Shown: positions 33,662 to 43,247 of the stretch, one piece after another
How positions within the stretch are numbered: the stretch's first letter is position 1
Layout of the letters: each line of letters begins with the position of its first letter
Source of the DNA: Pseudomonadales bacterium
Lineage (GTDB): Bacteria > Pseudomonadota > Gammaproteobacteria > Pseudomonadales > Azotimanducaceae
Reading direction: 5' to 3'
Length of the DNA: 64,000 nt
Assembly: GCA_028285415.1 (NCBI GenBank)
Contig: JANQPF010000017.1
Coordinates: forward strand, 1 to 64,000
Translations under genes and position numbers: made by a program
Notes under the pieces: model-generated
The model's database searches: none
What the model was told of the DNA's origin: nothing
What the model saw: only the letters and a program-made list of their open reading frames with translations

Positions 33662-35584
33662 ATGGGCGTATTTGAACACTTCCAGGAACGTTACGACGCG
33701 GTCCAGCAGGAAGAAATGTCTCTCGACGACTATCTGGTTCTATGTCGAGAAAATTCCAAAGTATTTGCAACTGCGGCCGAGCGTCTGCTCATGGCCATCG
33801 GCGAGCCGGAGTTTGTCGATACGTCGAAAGATCCGCGTCTCTCGCGCATCTTTTCCAACAAGATCATTAAGCGCTATCCCGCGTTTGACGAGTTCTACGG
33901 CATGGAAGACTCGATCGAGCAGATCGTGTCGTTCTTCCGTCACGCCGCGCAGGGCCTCGAGGAGCGCAAGCAGATTCTTTACCTCCTGGGTCCGGTAGGC
34001 GGCGGTAAGTCGTCCCTTGCCGAGAAGCTGAAGTCGCTCATGCAGCGTGAGCCTTTCTATGCGCTCAAAGGCTCCCCGGTCAATGAAAGCCCGCTGGGAC
34101 TTTTCGATCCGGTCGAGGACGGCCGGATTCTCGAAGAGGAATACAACGTTCCCCGACGCTATCTGAACGGCATCATGTCACCCTGGGCGGCGAAGCGGAT
34201 GAAGGAATTTGGTGGCGACATTTCCCAGTTCCGCGTCGTGAAACTGTTCCCGTCCACGCTGGACCAGGTGGCTGTCGCCAAAACCGAACCGGGAGATGAG
34301 AACAACCAGGACATCTCCGCTCTGGTCGGCAAGGTCGACATCCGCCGGCTCGAAGATTTTGCGCAGAACGATCCGGACGCTTACAGCTTCTCGGGCGGAC
34401 TCTGTAAAGCCAACCAGGGGCTCCTCGAATTCGTGGAGATGTTCAAGGCGCCGATCAAGGTGCTGCATCCGCTCCTGACTGCAACCCAGGAAAGTAACTT
34501 CAACGGCACTGAGGCGATCGGCGCCATTCCGTTTGACGGCGTTGTTCTCGCGCACTCTAACGAATCGGAGTGGCAGAACTTCCGCAACAACAAGAACAAC
34601 GAAGCGTTCATCGATCGCGTCTACATCGTGAAGGTGCCCTACTGCCTGCGCGTTTCGGAAGAGATGAGAATCTACGAGAAGCTCGTCGCCGAGAGCTCGT
34701 TACGCGAGGCGCCCTGTGCGCCGGATACGCTGAAGATGCTGGCTCAATTTTCAGTGCTCTCCCGTCTGCAGGAGCCGGAAAATTCCAACGTATTTTCCAA
34801 GATGAAGGTGTATGACGGCCAGAACCTGAAGGACACGGACCCCAAAGCGAAAACCATGCAGGAATATCGCGACACGGCTGGTGTCGACGAGGGGATGGAC
34901 GGCCTTTCCACTCGATTTGCCTTCAAAATTCTCTCGCGCGTGTTCAACTTTGATCCGACCGAGGTCGCGGCAAACCCGGTGCACCTCATGTACGTGCTGG
35001 AGCAGCAGATCGAGCGTGAGAACTATCCGCAGGAAGTGCGGGACAAGTATCTCGGTTACATCAAGGAATATCTGTCCGCCAAGTACGTCGACTTCATCGG
35101 TAAAGAAATTCAGACCGCCTATCTCGAGTCCTACTCCGAGTACGGTCAGAACATTTTCGACCGCTATGTCACTTATGCCGACTTCTGGATCCAGGATCAG
35201 GAATACCGCGATCCGGAAACCGGCGACATTCTCGATCGGGCCTCGCTCAACGAGGAACTCGAGAAGATCGAAAAGCCGGCGGGTATCAGCAATCCGAAAG
35301 ATTTCCGCAACGAGATCGTCAATTTTGTGCTCCGCGCACGGGCCAACAACAACGGCGACAATCCCTCATGGCAGAGCTATGAGAAGCTGCGTACGGTGAT
35401 CGAGAAGAAAATGTTCTCCAACACCGAAGATCTGCTGCCGGTCATCTCGTTCAATACCAAGGCGAGCACCGAAGAGCAGAAGAAGCACGACGACTTCGTC
35501 GCGCGCATGGTGGAGCGTGGTTACACCGAGAAGCAGGTACGTCTGCTCTCCGAGTGGTACATGCGGGTGCGGAAGTCGCAGTAG
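33662..35584 (+). CDS. prkA: PrkA/YeaG serine protein kinase
   Basis: A 640-residue protein with an AAA-type N-terminal module (Walker A GPVGGGKSSLAEKL) and the PrkA C-terminal domain; E. coli YeaG is of near-equal length. PrkA acts as a stress-linked serine kinase, and some homologues act mainly as ATPase/protease. ATG at 33662 has AAGGAG ten bases upstream; the frame is open further up but the family starts here (MGVFEHFQERYDAVQQ). First gene of prkA-yeaH-spoVR, a block kept together in many Proteobacteria and linked to nitrogen starvation and persistence. Confidence 0.94.
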   Translation: MGVFEHFQERYDAVQQEEMSLDDYLVLCRENSKVFATAAERLLMAIGEPEFVDTSKDPRLSRIFSNKIIKRYPAFDEFYGMEDSIEQIVSFFRHAAQGLEERKQILYLLGPVGGGKSSLAEKLKSLMQREPFYALKGSPVNESPLGLFDPVEDGRILEEEYNVPRRYLNGIMSPWAAKRMKEFGGDISQFRVVKLFPSTLDQVAVAKTEPGDENNQDISALVGKVDIRRLEDFAQNDPDAYSFSGGLCKANQGLLEFVEMFKAPIKVLHPLLTATQESNFNGTEAIGAIPFDGVVLAHSNESEWQNFRNNKNNEAFIDRVYIVKVPYCLRVSEEMRIYEKLVAESSLREAPCAPDTLKMLAQFSVLSRLQEPENSNVFSKMKVYDGQNLKDTDPKAKTMQEYRDTAGVDEGMDGLSTRFAFKILSRVFNFDPTEVAANPVHLMYVLEQQIERENYPQEVRDKYLGYIKEYLSAKYVDFIGKEIQTAYLESYSEYGQNIFDRYVTYADFWIQDQEYRDPETGDILDRASLNEELEKIEKPAGISNPKDFRNEIVNFVLRARANNNGDNPSWQSYEKLRTVIEKKMFSNTEDLLPVISFNTKASTEEQKKHDDFVARMVERGYTEKQVRLLSEWYMRVRKSQ

Positions 35585-35629
35585 CGAGTTGAAACTGCGA
35601 CGTACCCTCAACAACCACGGGCAAACGCC

Positions 35630-36898
35630 ATGTCTTATTTGATAGACCGCCGCGAGAACGCCAAAAACAAAAACATGGTGAATCGTCGGCGGTTCATGGA
35701 ACGCTACAAAAAGCACATCAAGCGTGCGGTGGAAAAGGCGGTCGATGACCGCAGCATCACCGACATGGAGCGCGGCGAAGAGGTTACGATTCCTGCCGGT
35801 GATGTGTCCGAGCCCGTTTTCCATCACGGTAACGGCGGCGAGCGAACGGTTGTGCATCCGGGCAATCGCGAGTTTGTCGCAGGCGATCGCGTGCCGCGTC
35901 CCCAGGGTGGTCAGGGCGGTGGCGCCGGTGAAGGTGAAGCCTCCGATCAGGGTGAAGGGGAAGACGATTTTGTGTTCCAGCTCACCTCGGATGAGTTCAT
36001 GGAGGTCCTCTTTGAGGATCTCGAGCTCCCCAATATGAGCAAGCGCCATCTCAAGGGTACGTCGAGCTTCAAGTACGAGCACGCGGGTTACAGCGCGGAC
36101 GGCACGCCGGCGAAGCTCTCGGTGCAGCGCACCATGCGGGCTTCGAAGATGCGCCACATTGCGCTGAATTCACGCCGCAAGCGCGAACGTCAGGCGTTGC
36201 AGGACGCGCTCCTGGCCGCGCAGCATGCCGGTGACGAAGTCACGCTTCGACGGATCGGCAAAGCGCTCGAAGAGCTCGAGAAAGGCATCAAAAAGGTCGC
36301 CTTTCTCGACGATACGGACCTCAGATACAACCTGCACGTGCAGAAGCCGGTGCCCACTTCACAGGCAGTCATGTTCTGCCTGATGGACGTGTCCGGATCA
36401 ATGGATCAGGCGATCAAGGACATGGCCAAGCGGTTCTATCTGCTGCTGTACCTGTTCCTGAAGCGCCACTACGAACGCACTGAGATCGTTTTCATCCGCC
36501 ATCACACGGTGGCCAAAGAGGTTGATGAACAGGAGTTTTTCTACTCGAAAGAGACCGGCGGCACGGTGGTCTCGAGCGCGCTCAAGCTCATGCAGGAAGT
36601 GATGGACGACCGCTACTCGCCGGACGAGTGGAACATCTACGGCGCCCAGGCGTCGGACGGGGACAACTGGAACGACGACTCGCCGATCTGCTCGAAGATT
36701 CTGACCGAGTCGATTCTGCCGCAGGTGCAGTACTTTGCTTACGTGGAAATCACCAAGCGTAACCATCAGGCGCTCTGGGAGGAGTACACGAAGCTCGAGG
36801 CAGCTCACCCGGAAGTGTTTGCGCAGCAGCACATTCGCTCCGTGGGTGACATCTTTCCGGTCTTCCGTCAGCTCTTTGCCAAGAGGAGTGCAGCGTGA
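35630..36898 (+). CDS. yeaH: YeaH/YhbH-family protein (DUF444) with VWA-like domain
   Basis: A 422-residue partner of PrkA. The N-terminus is basic (NRRRFMERYKKHIKRAVEKAV), followed by a Gly-rich linker (QGGQGGGAGEGEA), and the C-terminal half has a von Willebrand A fold with the MIDAS motif LMDVSGSMDQ. In E. coli YeaG and YeaH act together in the response to sustained nitrogen starvation. Its stop TGA overlaps the spoVR start. Confidence 0.93.
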   Translation: MSYLIDRRENAKNKNMVNRRRFMERYKKHIKRAVEKAVDDRSITDMERGEEVTIPAGDVSEPVFHHGNGGERTVVHPGNREFVAGDRVPRPQGGQGGGAGEGEASDQGEGEDDFVFQLTSDEFMEVLFEDLELPNMSKRHLKGTSSFKYEHAGYSADGTPAKLSVQRTMRASKMRHIALNSRRKRERQALQDALLAAQHAGDEVTLRRIGKALEELEKGIKKVAFLDDTDLRYNLHVQKPVPTSQAVMFCLMDVSGSMDQAIKDMAKRFYLLLYLFLKRHYERTEIVFIRHHTVAKEVDEQEFFYSKETGGTVVSSALKLMQEVMDDRYSPDEWNIYGAQASDGDNWNDDSPICSKILTESILPQVQYFAYVEITKRNHQALWEEYTKLEAAHPEVFAQQHIRSVGDIFPVFRQLFAKRSAA

Positions 36899-38415
36899 TG
36901 AGTGCAGTCGCGAAAAGTGAACGTAAGCCGATCTCCACTGGCAGCGAGTGGACCTTTGAGCTCGTGGAAGCTTATGACCGGGAAATCGGCGCCATTGCCG
37001 AGGAGTACGGACTCGACACCTATGCGAACCAGATTGAAATCATCCGCTCCGAGCAGATGCTCGATGCGTATGCTTCCGTAGGCATGCCGATTGGCTACAA
37101 CCACTGGTCGTTCGGCAAACACTTCGTCGAGGCGGAGCAGAACTATCAGCGCGGATACATGGGGCTTGCCTACGAGATTGTGATCAACTCCGATCCCTGT
37201 ATCGCTTACCTCATGGAAGAAAACACGATGACCATGCAGGCGCTGGTCATCGCCCACGCGTGCTACGGGCACAACTCGTTTTTCAAAGGCAACTACCTTT
37301 TTCGTACCTGGACGGACGCCACGTCGATCATCGACTACCTGGTGTTCGCCAAGCAGTACATCAGCCGATGTGAGGAACGCCATGGCGTGCAGGCTGTGGA
37401 AGAGGTGCTCGATTCCTGTCATGCGCTCATGAACTACGGGGTGGACCGCTACAAACGCCCGTACCCCATCAGCGCCGAAGAAGAGCGACGGTTGCAGCGC
37501 GAGCGCGAAGAGTACATCCAGCGTAATCTCAACGATCTCTGGCGGACGCTGCCCAAGGCGCGTGAGATTGACGAGGCGTCGGAAGAGCGTTTTCCCGCGG
37601 AGCCGCAGGAAAATCTGCTCTATTTCATCGAGAAAAACGCGCCGCTGCTCGAACCCTGGCAGCGCGAAATTGTGCGCATCGTGCGCAAGCTTGCACAGTA
37701 CTTCTATCCGCAGCGTCAGACCCAGGTGATGAACGAAGGCTGGGCGAGCTTCTGGCACTACACGCTCTTGAACACGCTTTACGACCGTGGTCTTGTCACA
37801 GACGGCTTCATGATGGAGTTTCTGACCTCCCATACCGGCGTCCTGACGCAGCTGCCGTTCGATCATCCGGCTTACAACGGCATCAATCCCTACGCGCTCG
37901 GCTTTGCCATCTACAACGATCTGCGCCGCATGTGCGAAAACCCGACTGAAGAAGACAAGCAGTGGTTCCCGGACATTGCCGGCGGGAACTGGCTCGAGGT
38001 GCTGCACGTTGCCATGCGCGATTTCAAAGACGAGAGCTTTGTGCTGCAGTTCCTCTCACCGCAGGTCATGAGGGACATGAAGCTCTTCGGTGTGGTCGAC
38101 AACGACAAAGAGGATACTTATCTCATCAGCGCCATCCACGACGATGGCGGTTATCGCGAGGTTCGCGACCTGTTGTCCAGTCAGTACAACATGGGCGACA
38201 AGGAACCGAACATCCAGGTGGTCAGCGTCGATCTGCGCGGCGATCGGAGCCTTACGCTGCAGCACAACCAGTTTTCCCGCAAGCCGATGGGCGCAAGTAC
38301 CGAAGAGGTGCTCAAGCATGTCTACCGGCTGTGGAAATTTCCGGTGCACCTGCAATCCCAGTGGGAAGGTGAGGTAAAGCAGACCTTCAGCGTTCCGCAG
38401 CCGGTGAGCGAGTAA
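36898..38415 (+). CDS. SpoVR-family protein (YcgB)
   Basis: A 505-residue SpoVR-like protein ([79 protein letters not shown]). The family was named from Bacillus spore-cortex formation, but in Gammaproteobacteria it travels with prkA-yeaH and its reaction is unknown. GAGGAG (36882-36887) can serve GTG at 36895 or ATG at 36898; ATG is preferred and overlaps yeaH by one base. Confidence 0.93.
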   Translation: MSAVAKSERKPISTGSEWTFELVEAYDREIGAIAEEYGLDTYANQIEIIRSEQMLDAYASVGMPIGYNHWSFGKHFVEAEQNYQRGYMGLAYEIVINSDPCIAYLMEENTMTMQALVIAHACYGHNSFFKGNYLFRTWTDATSIIDYLVFAKQYISRCEERHGVQAVEEVLDSCHALMNYGVDRYKRPYPISAEEERRLQREREEYIQRNLNDLWRTLPKAREIDEASEERFPAEPQENLLYFIEKNAPLLEPWQREIVRIVRKLAQYFYPQRQTQVMNEGWASFWHYTLLNTLYDRGLVTDGFMMEFLTSHTGVLTQLPFDHPAYNGINPYALGFAIYNDLRRMCENPTEEDKQWFPDIAGGNWLEVLHVAMRDFKDESFVLQFLSPQVMRDMKLFGVVDNDKEDTYLISAIHDDGGYREVRDLLSSQYNMGDKEPNIQVVSVDLRGDRSLTLQHNQFSRKPMGASTEEVLKHVYRLWKFPVHLQSQWEGEVKQTFSVPQPVSE

Positions 38416-38455
38416 TCCTTGCCGCCGGCCGTCTCCGCCGCATACCCTGTCGCGC

Positions 38456-39535
38456 GTGAGCGCACGAGCCATCCATGATCTGAACACTTACCTTGTCGGC
38501 GGTGCCGTGCGCGATGCGCTGCTCGGCCGCGAGGTAGGCGACCGTGACTGGGTGGTCGTCGGCAGCAGCGTCGAAGAGATGCTGGGGCTCGGATTCACGC
38601 AGGTGGGGCGCGACTTCCCGGTGTTCCTGCATCCTGAAAACAACGAAGAGTACGCTCTGGCGCGGACCGAACGGAAACAGGGGTCCGGACACACTGGCTT
38701 CACCGTGCACGCCGATGCGGACGTGACCCTCGAGGAAGACCTCAAACGCCGCGACCTGACGATCAACGCCATTGCTGAAGCGGCTAATGGGGAGTTGATC
38801 GATCCGTACGGCGGCATCGCCGACCTCGGCGACAGGCAGTTGCGCCACGTGTCGAAAGCGTTCAGCGAAGATCCGCTCAGGATATTGAGAGTTGCACGCT
38901 TCGCAGCGGAGCTGCCGGGATTTGTGGTGGTTGACGGAACGCGGGCGCTGATGCGCGCCATGTGCGATGCCGATGCGCTGGCCGAGCTTTCCGCCGAGCG
39001 CGTGTGGCAGGAATTCGTCAGGGCGCTCGGTGCACCCCAGCCGCAGCGCTTCTTTGCCGTCCTGGAAGACTGCAGCGGCGTGCGGCCCTGGTTTGTCGAA
39101 CTTGCCGATCGCGACTGGCACTTCAGCGCGGGCGATGCGTTGCACCGTTTTGCCAGTCTGCCGCTTGGCGAACCCGCGCTCGAGGCGTTGAGCGCTCGAG
39201 TCAAAGTGCCGAAGCACTTCCATGAGGCGGCCCGCGACTGGCACCTTTGGGGAGACACGGTTGCCAGCGCGGACGCGGCGCCAACCGTTGTGCTCATCGA
39301 GGCGCTGCACAGCCTGCGTGCGATGCACGACACCCATCGTTTGGAGTTTGTGCTCGAGCATGCCTCGCTCACTTCGGGCGTGGATCAGCGCTGGCTGCTT
39401 GCCGCGGTGCGGGAGCTGGCGCGCGTCAAGCCGGACGCGAACGTGGCGCCGGGTCCGGCTTACGGAGAAGCCCAGCGCGCGGCGCGCATCGAGTGGCTGG
39501 AGAGCGCCCGCGCGGGTCTTCAACGACAGCGGTAG
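38456..39535 (+). CDS. cca: CCA tRNA nucleotidyltransferase
   Basis: A 359-residue class II enzyme that adds or repairs the 3' CCA of tRNAs. Motifs are [12 protein letters not shown], the catalytic DRDWVVVG (Asp-x-Asp), [12 protein letters not shown] for ribose contacts and [15 protein letters not shown] for base recognition. It is shorter than E. coli Cca (412) and shows no C-terminal HD phosphohydrolase motif. Start is GTG. Its last 16 bases overlap the end of the convergent folB. Confidence 0.94.
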   Translation: MSARAIHDLNTYLVGGAVRDALLGREVGDRDWVVVGSSVEEMLGLGFTQVGRDFPVFLHPENNEEYALARTERKQGSGHTGFTVHADADVTLEEDLKRRDLTINAIAEAANGELIDPYGGIADLGDRQLRHVSKAFSEDPLRILRVARFAAELPGFVVVDGTRALMRAMCDADALAELSAERVWQEFVRALGAPQPQRFFAVLEDCSGVRPWFVELADRDWHFSAGDALHRFASLPLGEPALEALSARVKVPKHFHEAARDWHLWGDTVASADAAPTVVLIEALHSLRAMHDTHRLEFVLEHASLTSGVDQRWLLAAVRELARVKPDANVAPGPAYGEAQRAARIEWLESARAGLQRQR

Positions 39536-39876
39536 ATCGTCACGCCAACTTGTTCGGCGTCCTCCAATGCTGCGGGTTTGGCGACGGTCACCGTCACGCC
39601 GCTGACGCGACTGTCGGCAAGCGTCAGATCGGCGATATCTTCGACCAGACTTTCGACCAGCAGATGTTCTGCCGTCCGAACTAAGGATTTGATGGCCGCA
39701 GCGAGCGCCGCGTAATCCACGGTATCAGTGAGATCGCGGCTCTCTGCGGCTTTCCGGGTGTCCGTTTCGAGTTCCAGATTGACCACAACCTTCTGCGCTG
39801 TCGTACGCTCCTGCGGCAGCACGCCGAGAATGGCGTCGATCTTCAGGTTGCGGATGAAAATGCGGTCAGGCTTCAA
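39520..39876 (-). CDS. folB: Dihydroneopterin aldolase
   Basis: A 118-residue folate enzyme that splits 7,8-dihydroneopterin to hydroxymethyl-dihydropterin and glycolaldehyde. It shows [24 protein letters not shown], with the substrate loop, [16 protein letters not shown], and the catalytic-lysine region [11 protein letters not shown]. It overlaps the tsaD stop by 11 bases, so the two are co-translated, and converges on cca. Confidence 0.93.
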   Translation of the reverse strand: MKPDRIFIRNLKIDAILGVLPQERTTAQKVVVNLELETDTRKAAESRDLTDTVDYAALAAAIKSLVRTAEHLLVESLVEDIADLTLADSRVSGVTVTVAKPAALEDAEQVGVTIYRCR

Positions 39877-40882
39877 GCGGCGGCAGCTCGAACATGGGCC
39901 AGCGCGGCCGCGGATTGATGCTCAGCGGGGCCGTTTGACCGGCTTCGAGCCTGAGCGCGCCGGCGTAGGCGATCATGGCGCCATTGTCCGTGCACAGAGC
40001 CAGCGGCGCGTAGTGCACGTTTGCCGGGAGGTTGCTTTCGAGTTTTTTGCGCAGCGCCGTGTTGGCGCTCACGCCGCCTGCCAGCACCAGATCGGTGGCG
40101 CCGGTCTCTTCCATGGCGCGACGGCATTTTATGAAGAGCGTATCCACCACGGCAGCCTCGAACGCGGCGGCGATGTCGCAGATGTCCTGCTCGGCCAACG
40201 GGCTGTGCGCGTTGACGGTATTGAGGGTAAAGGTCTTCAGGCCACTGAAGCTGAAATCGAGCCCGGGCCGATCTGTCATCGGGCGCGGGAAATCGAAGCG
40301 GGCGCCGTTGCCCTGCTCGGCCTTGCGTGCAATCTGCGGACCGCCGGGATAGCCGAGGTCCATCATTTTGGCCGCCTTGTCGAACGCCTCACCGGCGGCG
40401 TCGTCGAGGGATTCCCCCAGGAGCTCGTAATCACCGAACGCCTTGACCAGCACCAGCTGCGTGTGTCCCCCCGATACCAGGAGCGCCACAAACGGCAGCT
40501 GCGGTGCTTCACCCTCGGCGAGCAGCGGGGCAAGCAAGTGCGCTTCCATGTGATGGACTTCGATGGCCGGAACGTCCAGCGCCCAGGCCAGGGTGCGTCC
40601 AAACGTGGCACCGACCAAAAGCGCGCCCATGAGTCCCGGGCCCGCGGTATAGGCAACGGCGTCCAGCGCCTCGAGATCAATCCCGGCATCCGCCAGGACA
40701 CTATCCGTCAACGGCTTGATCTTGCGGACGTGATCGCGCGACGCAAGCTCGGGGACCACGCCGCCGTAGTCTGCGTGCAGATCCACCTGGCTGTGCAGCA
40801 CCTCCGCACGGATGCCGGCAGCGCTGTCGTAGACGGCCAGGCCCGTTTCGTCGCAGGAAGTTTCAATACCGAGTACCAGCAT
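39866..40882 (-). CDS. tsaD: tRNA t6A37 threonylcarbamoyltransferase TsaD
   Basis: A 338-residue ASKHA-fold protein that transfers threonylcarbamoyl from TC-AMP to A37 of ANN-decoding tRNAs. It has [16 protein letters not shown], the metal-binding [14 protein letters not shown], and [19 protein letters not shown] at 40882 gives the family start MLVLGIETS; the frame is open to 40954 without a better site. It is divergent from rpsU, the classical rpsU-tsaD pairing. Confidence 0.96.
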   Translation of the reverse strand: MLVLGIETSCDETGLAVYDSAAGIRAEVLHSQVDLHADYGGVVPELASRDHVRKIKPLTDSVLADAGIDLEALDAVAYTAGPGLMGALLVGATFGRTLAWALDVPAIEVHHMEAHLLAPLLAEGEAPQLPFVALLVSGGHTQLVLVKAFGDYELLGESLDDAAGEAFDKAAKMMDLGYPGGPQIARKAEQGNGARFDFPRPMTDRPGLDFSFSGLKTFTLNTVNAHSPLAEQDICDIAAAFEAAVVDTLFIKCRRAMEETGATDLVLAGGVSANTALRKKLESNLPANVHYAPLALCTDNGAMIAYAGALRLEAGQTAPLSINPRPRWPMFELPPLEA

Positions 40883-40896
40883 GGCGCGCATTGTAA

Positions 40897-40936
40897 GGGG
40901 GTCAGAGTAAAGTGCCAGAGCTGAGTTGGGGTCAAC
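40897..40936. repeat. Possible REP-like fragment beside tsaD
   Basis: The sequence GGGGTCAGAGTAAA, followed 23 bases later by GGGGTCAA, resembles the short GGGGTCAGAGT elements linked to REP-associated (Y1) transposases in many Gammaproteobacteria. Only one copy is in the window, so it cannot be shown here to be repeated. Confidence 0.3.
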
Positions 40937-40978
40937 GTGAGGGGGCTTGCACAAGGCTGGCAGCCGGCTAGTCTTCGG

Positions 40979-41007
40979 TAGACGGAACCTGCCCCAATGT
41001 GTAGAAT
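40979..41007 (+). promoter_or_regulatory. Promoter of the rpsU operon
   Basis: TAGACG and TAGAAT are separated by 17 bases, 31 bases before the rpsU ATG. This is the expected main promoter of the rpsU-yqeY-manC-dnaG operon. Confidence 0.5.
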
Positions 41008-41037
41008 TCGCGCCCTATTTTTGAACTCAAGGCCAAA

Positions 41038-41253
41038 ATGCCGCACGTCAAAGTCAGAGAAAACGAGCCGTTCGATGTCGCCCTGCGCCGCTTCAAGCGG
41101 TCTTGTGAAAAAGCGGGCGTCCTGTCTGAAGTGCGTCGTCGTGAGTTCTACGAGAAGCCTACCGCCATGCGCAAGCGTAAGGCCGCCGCTGCAGTCAAGC
41201 GGCACATGAAGAAGCTGCAGCGCGAAGCGCGCAAGTACGAACGCGCCTTCTAG
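41038..41253 (+). CDS. rpsU: 30S ribosomal protein S21
   Basis: A 71-residue very basic protein ([37 protein letters not shown]), almost identical to S21 of other Gammaproteobacteria. It starts the macromolecular synthesis operon. A perfect 6-bp hairpin GGAGCG-CTC-CGCTCC (41262-41276) follows nine bases after the stop. It lacks a T-tract but sits where E. coli has an internal terminator that lowers expression of the downstream genes. Confidence 0.97.
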   Translation: MPHVKVRENEPFDVALRRFKRSCEKAGVLSEVRRREFYEKPTAMRKRKAAAAVKRHMKKLQREARKYERAF

Positions 41254-41287
41254 TGGCGCCTGGAGCGCTCCGCTCCGCATCTATCCC

Positions 41288-41734
41288 ATGTCTGAACTCA
41301 AAGCCGTCATCGCCGAGGCGACCAAGGACGCCATGAAAGCGCGCGAAAAAGAGCGCCTCGCCGTGTTGCGCATGATCAATGCCGACATCAAGCGGGTTGA
41401 AGTCGATGAGCGGCGGGATCTTTCCGATGCCGACGTCAGCGGGATTTTGACCAAAATGGTCAAGCAGCGACAGGATGCCCTGTCCCAGTTCGAAAAAGCC
41501 GCGCGCACCGACCTTGCCGCTCAGGAAGCCTTCGAAATCGAAGTCATCCAGGCATTTCTACCCGAGCAGATGGGTGAGGACGAGCTGGCCGCCCTGGTTG
41601 ACAAAATCATTGCCGAAACCGGTGCCTCAGGCATGCAGGACATGGGCAAGGTCATGGGCGCGTTGAAGGCTGCGGCCGAAAGGCAGGCTGACATGGGGCA
41701 AGCCAGCGCGCTGGTAAAAGCAAAGCTGGCCTGA
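41288..41734 (+). CDS. yqeY: YqeY/GatB-like protein
   Basis: A 148-residue helical protein (KDAMKAREKERLAVLRMINADIKRVEVDERRDL, QDALSQFEKAARTDLAAQE, FLPEQMGEDELAALVDKIIAETGA, MGKVMGALK). It resembles the C-terminal tail domain of GatB and is thought to touch tRNA, but its precise role is not established. The rpsU-yqeY-dnaG order is conserved. Confidence 0.93.
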   Translation: MSELKAVIAEATKDAMKAREKERLAVLRMINADIKRVEVDERRDLSDADVSGILTKMVKQRQDALSQFEKAARTDLAAQEAFEIEVIQAFLPEQMGEDELAALVDKIIAETGASGMQDMGKVMGALKAAAERQADMGQASALVKAKLA

Positions 41735-41743
41735 TCCGGCAGC

Positions 41744-43159
41744 ATGGTGTCCGCGCCCCGCCCAGTCATTCCCGTCATCCTCGCAGGCGGCATTGGCAGC
41801 CGGCTGTGGCCGGTGTCGCGATCCTATTTACCGAAGCAATTCCACAAACTCCTGGGGCCACGCTCATTTCTGCAGGACACGCTCCTGCGCGCGGCCGAAG
41901 TCACCGACGCTGAGCCCATCATTGTCTGTAACAACGAGCACCGCTTTCTGGTGGCCGAACAGTGCCGCGAAGTGAGGATGGGCTGGGATCAGCTCATCCT
42001 CGAACCCGAAGGTCGCGACAGTGCGCCGGCGATTGCGCTGGCCGCGTGGTACGCCGTCAAGCGCCGCGAGGATGCGATACTGCTCGTGCTGCCTTCGGAT
42101 CACCTGGTCAACGACGTTGATGCTTTTGACGCAGCTGTCAAAGAGGCTGTGATGGGCGCGACGGAAGGCGGCCTGGTGACGTTCGGAGTGGCGCCGGATC
42201 GTGCGGAGACGGCGTACGGATACATAGAGGTGGCGGACATTTCGGGCGGTCTGCAACCTGCGCTTTCGTTCGTCGAAAAACCCTCACTCGAGACCGTGGG
42301 TCGATATCTCGAAAGCGGTCAGCATCTGTGGAACAGCGGCATGTTCGTGTTAGGGGCGTCAACCTACGTCGAGGAACTCGGGAAACACAACCCCGCGATG
42401 GCCCGGGCAACCGAGCGGGCCATGGCTGAAGCTCAGCAGGATCTGGACTTTCTCCGTCCGGGCCCATCGTTTCTCAAATCACCCGCAGATTCGGTCGACT
42501 ACGCCGTCATGGAAAAGACTGCCCACGCACAGGTTGTGCCCGTGAGTTTCGGCTGGAACGACATTGGTTCCTGGGCTGCGATCTGGGATGAATCCAGTCG
42601 TGACGGTGAAGGCAACCACATCGAAGGAGACGTGGTTGCTGTGGACACCACAAACTCGTTTGTCAAAGCGGGCAGTCGCCTCATCGGCACGATCGGCGTT
42701 GAGAATCTCGTCATCGTCGAGACTTCGGACGCCGTGATGGTGGCGGATCGCAACCGCGTCCAGGATGTGAAAAAAATCGTCAACGAACTCGAAGCCACCG
42801 AACGCAGTGAGCATCTGTATCACCGCGAGGTATTCCGGCCGTGGGGCAGCTATGAAGGCATTGCCGAAGGTGAGCGCTATCAGGTCAAGTGCATCAAGGT
42901 ACAGCCGGGGGCGAGCCTCAGCCTGCAGCTGCACAATCATCGATCGGAGCATTGGGTGGTCGTGCGCGGCACGGCGCGGGTAACGCTCGAGGACGAAGAG
43001 TTTACGCTGGGGGAGAACGAAAGCACCTACATTCCTCGTGGCTGCAAACATCGGCTGCACAATCCGGGCAAGATGGTGCTGGTGCTCGTCGAGGTTCAGG
43101 TGGGCCCGTATCTGGGTGAGGACGACATCGAGCGGTTCGATGACGTTTATGGGCGTTAG
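41744..43159 (+). CDS. manC: Mannose-1-phosphate guanylyltransferase / mannose-6-phosphate isomerase
   Basis: A 471-residue bifunctional type II PMI-GMP enzyme. The N-terminal domain has ILAGGIGSRLWPVSRSYLPKQF for GDP-mannose formation; FVEKPS and NSGMFV are typical. The C-terminal cupin has LQLHNHRSEHWVVVRGTARVTL for fructose-6-phosphate isomerisation. It provides GDP-mannose, the substrate of Gmd and Fcl 8 kb downstream, and probably of mannosyltransferases. It lies ten bases after yqeY and before dnaG, an unusual place inside the macromolecular synthesis operon. Confidence 0.94.
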   Translation: MVSAPRPVIPVILAGGIGSRLWPVSRSYLPKQFHKLLGPRSFLQDTLLRAAEVTDAEPIIVCNNEHRFLVAEQCREVRMGWDQLILEPEGRDSAPAIALAAWYAVKRREDAILLVLPSDHLVNDVDAFDAAVKEAVMGATEGGLVTFGVAPDRAETAYGYIEVADISGGLQPALSFVEKPSLETVGRYLESGQHLWNSGMFVLGASTYVEELGKHNPAMARATERAMAEAQQDLDFLRPGPSFLKSPADSVDYAVMEKTAHAQVVPVSFGWNDIGSWAAIWDESSRDGEGNHIEGDVVAVDTTNSFVKAGSRLIGTIGVENLVIVETSDAVMVADRNRVQDVKKIVNELEATERSEHLYHREVFRPWGSYEGIAEGERYQVKCIKVQPGASLSLQLHNHRSEHWVVVRGTARVTLEDEEFTLGENESTYIPRGCKHRLHNPGKMVLVLVEVQVGPYLGEDDIERFDDVYGR

Positions 43160-43247
43160 CGCCGCCGCGCGTGCGCATCGTCCTGGCCGCTGATTAGCGG
43201 GCTTGTGGTAGGCTGGCATACCAGCGCAAGGAACTTCGACACCCCCA

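Noticed and set aside
36868-38007. Minus-strand frame of 379 codons opposite spoVR
   Set aside because: Shadow of a conserved gene, with no ribosome site or motifs.
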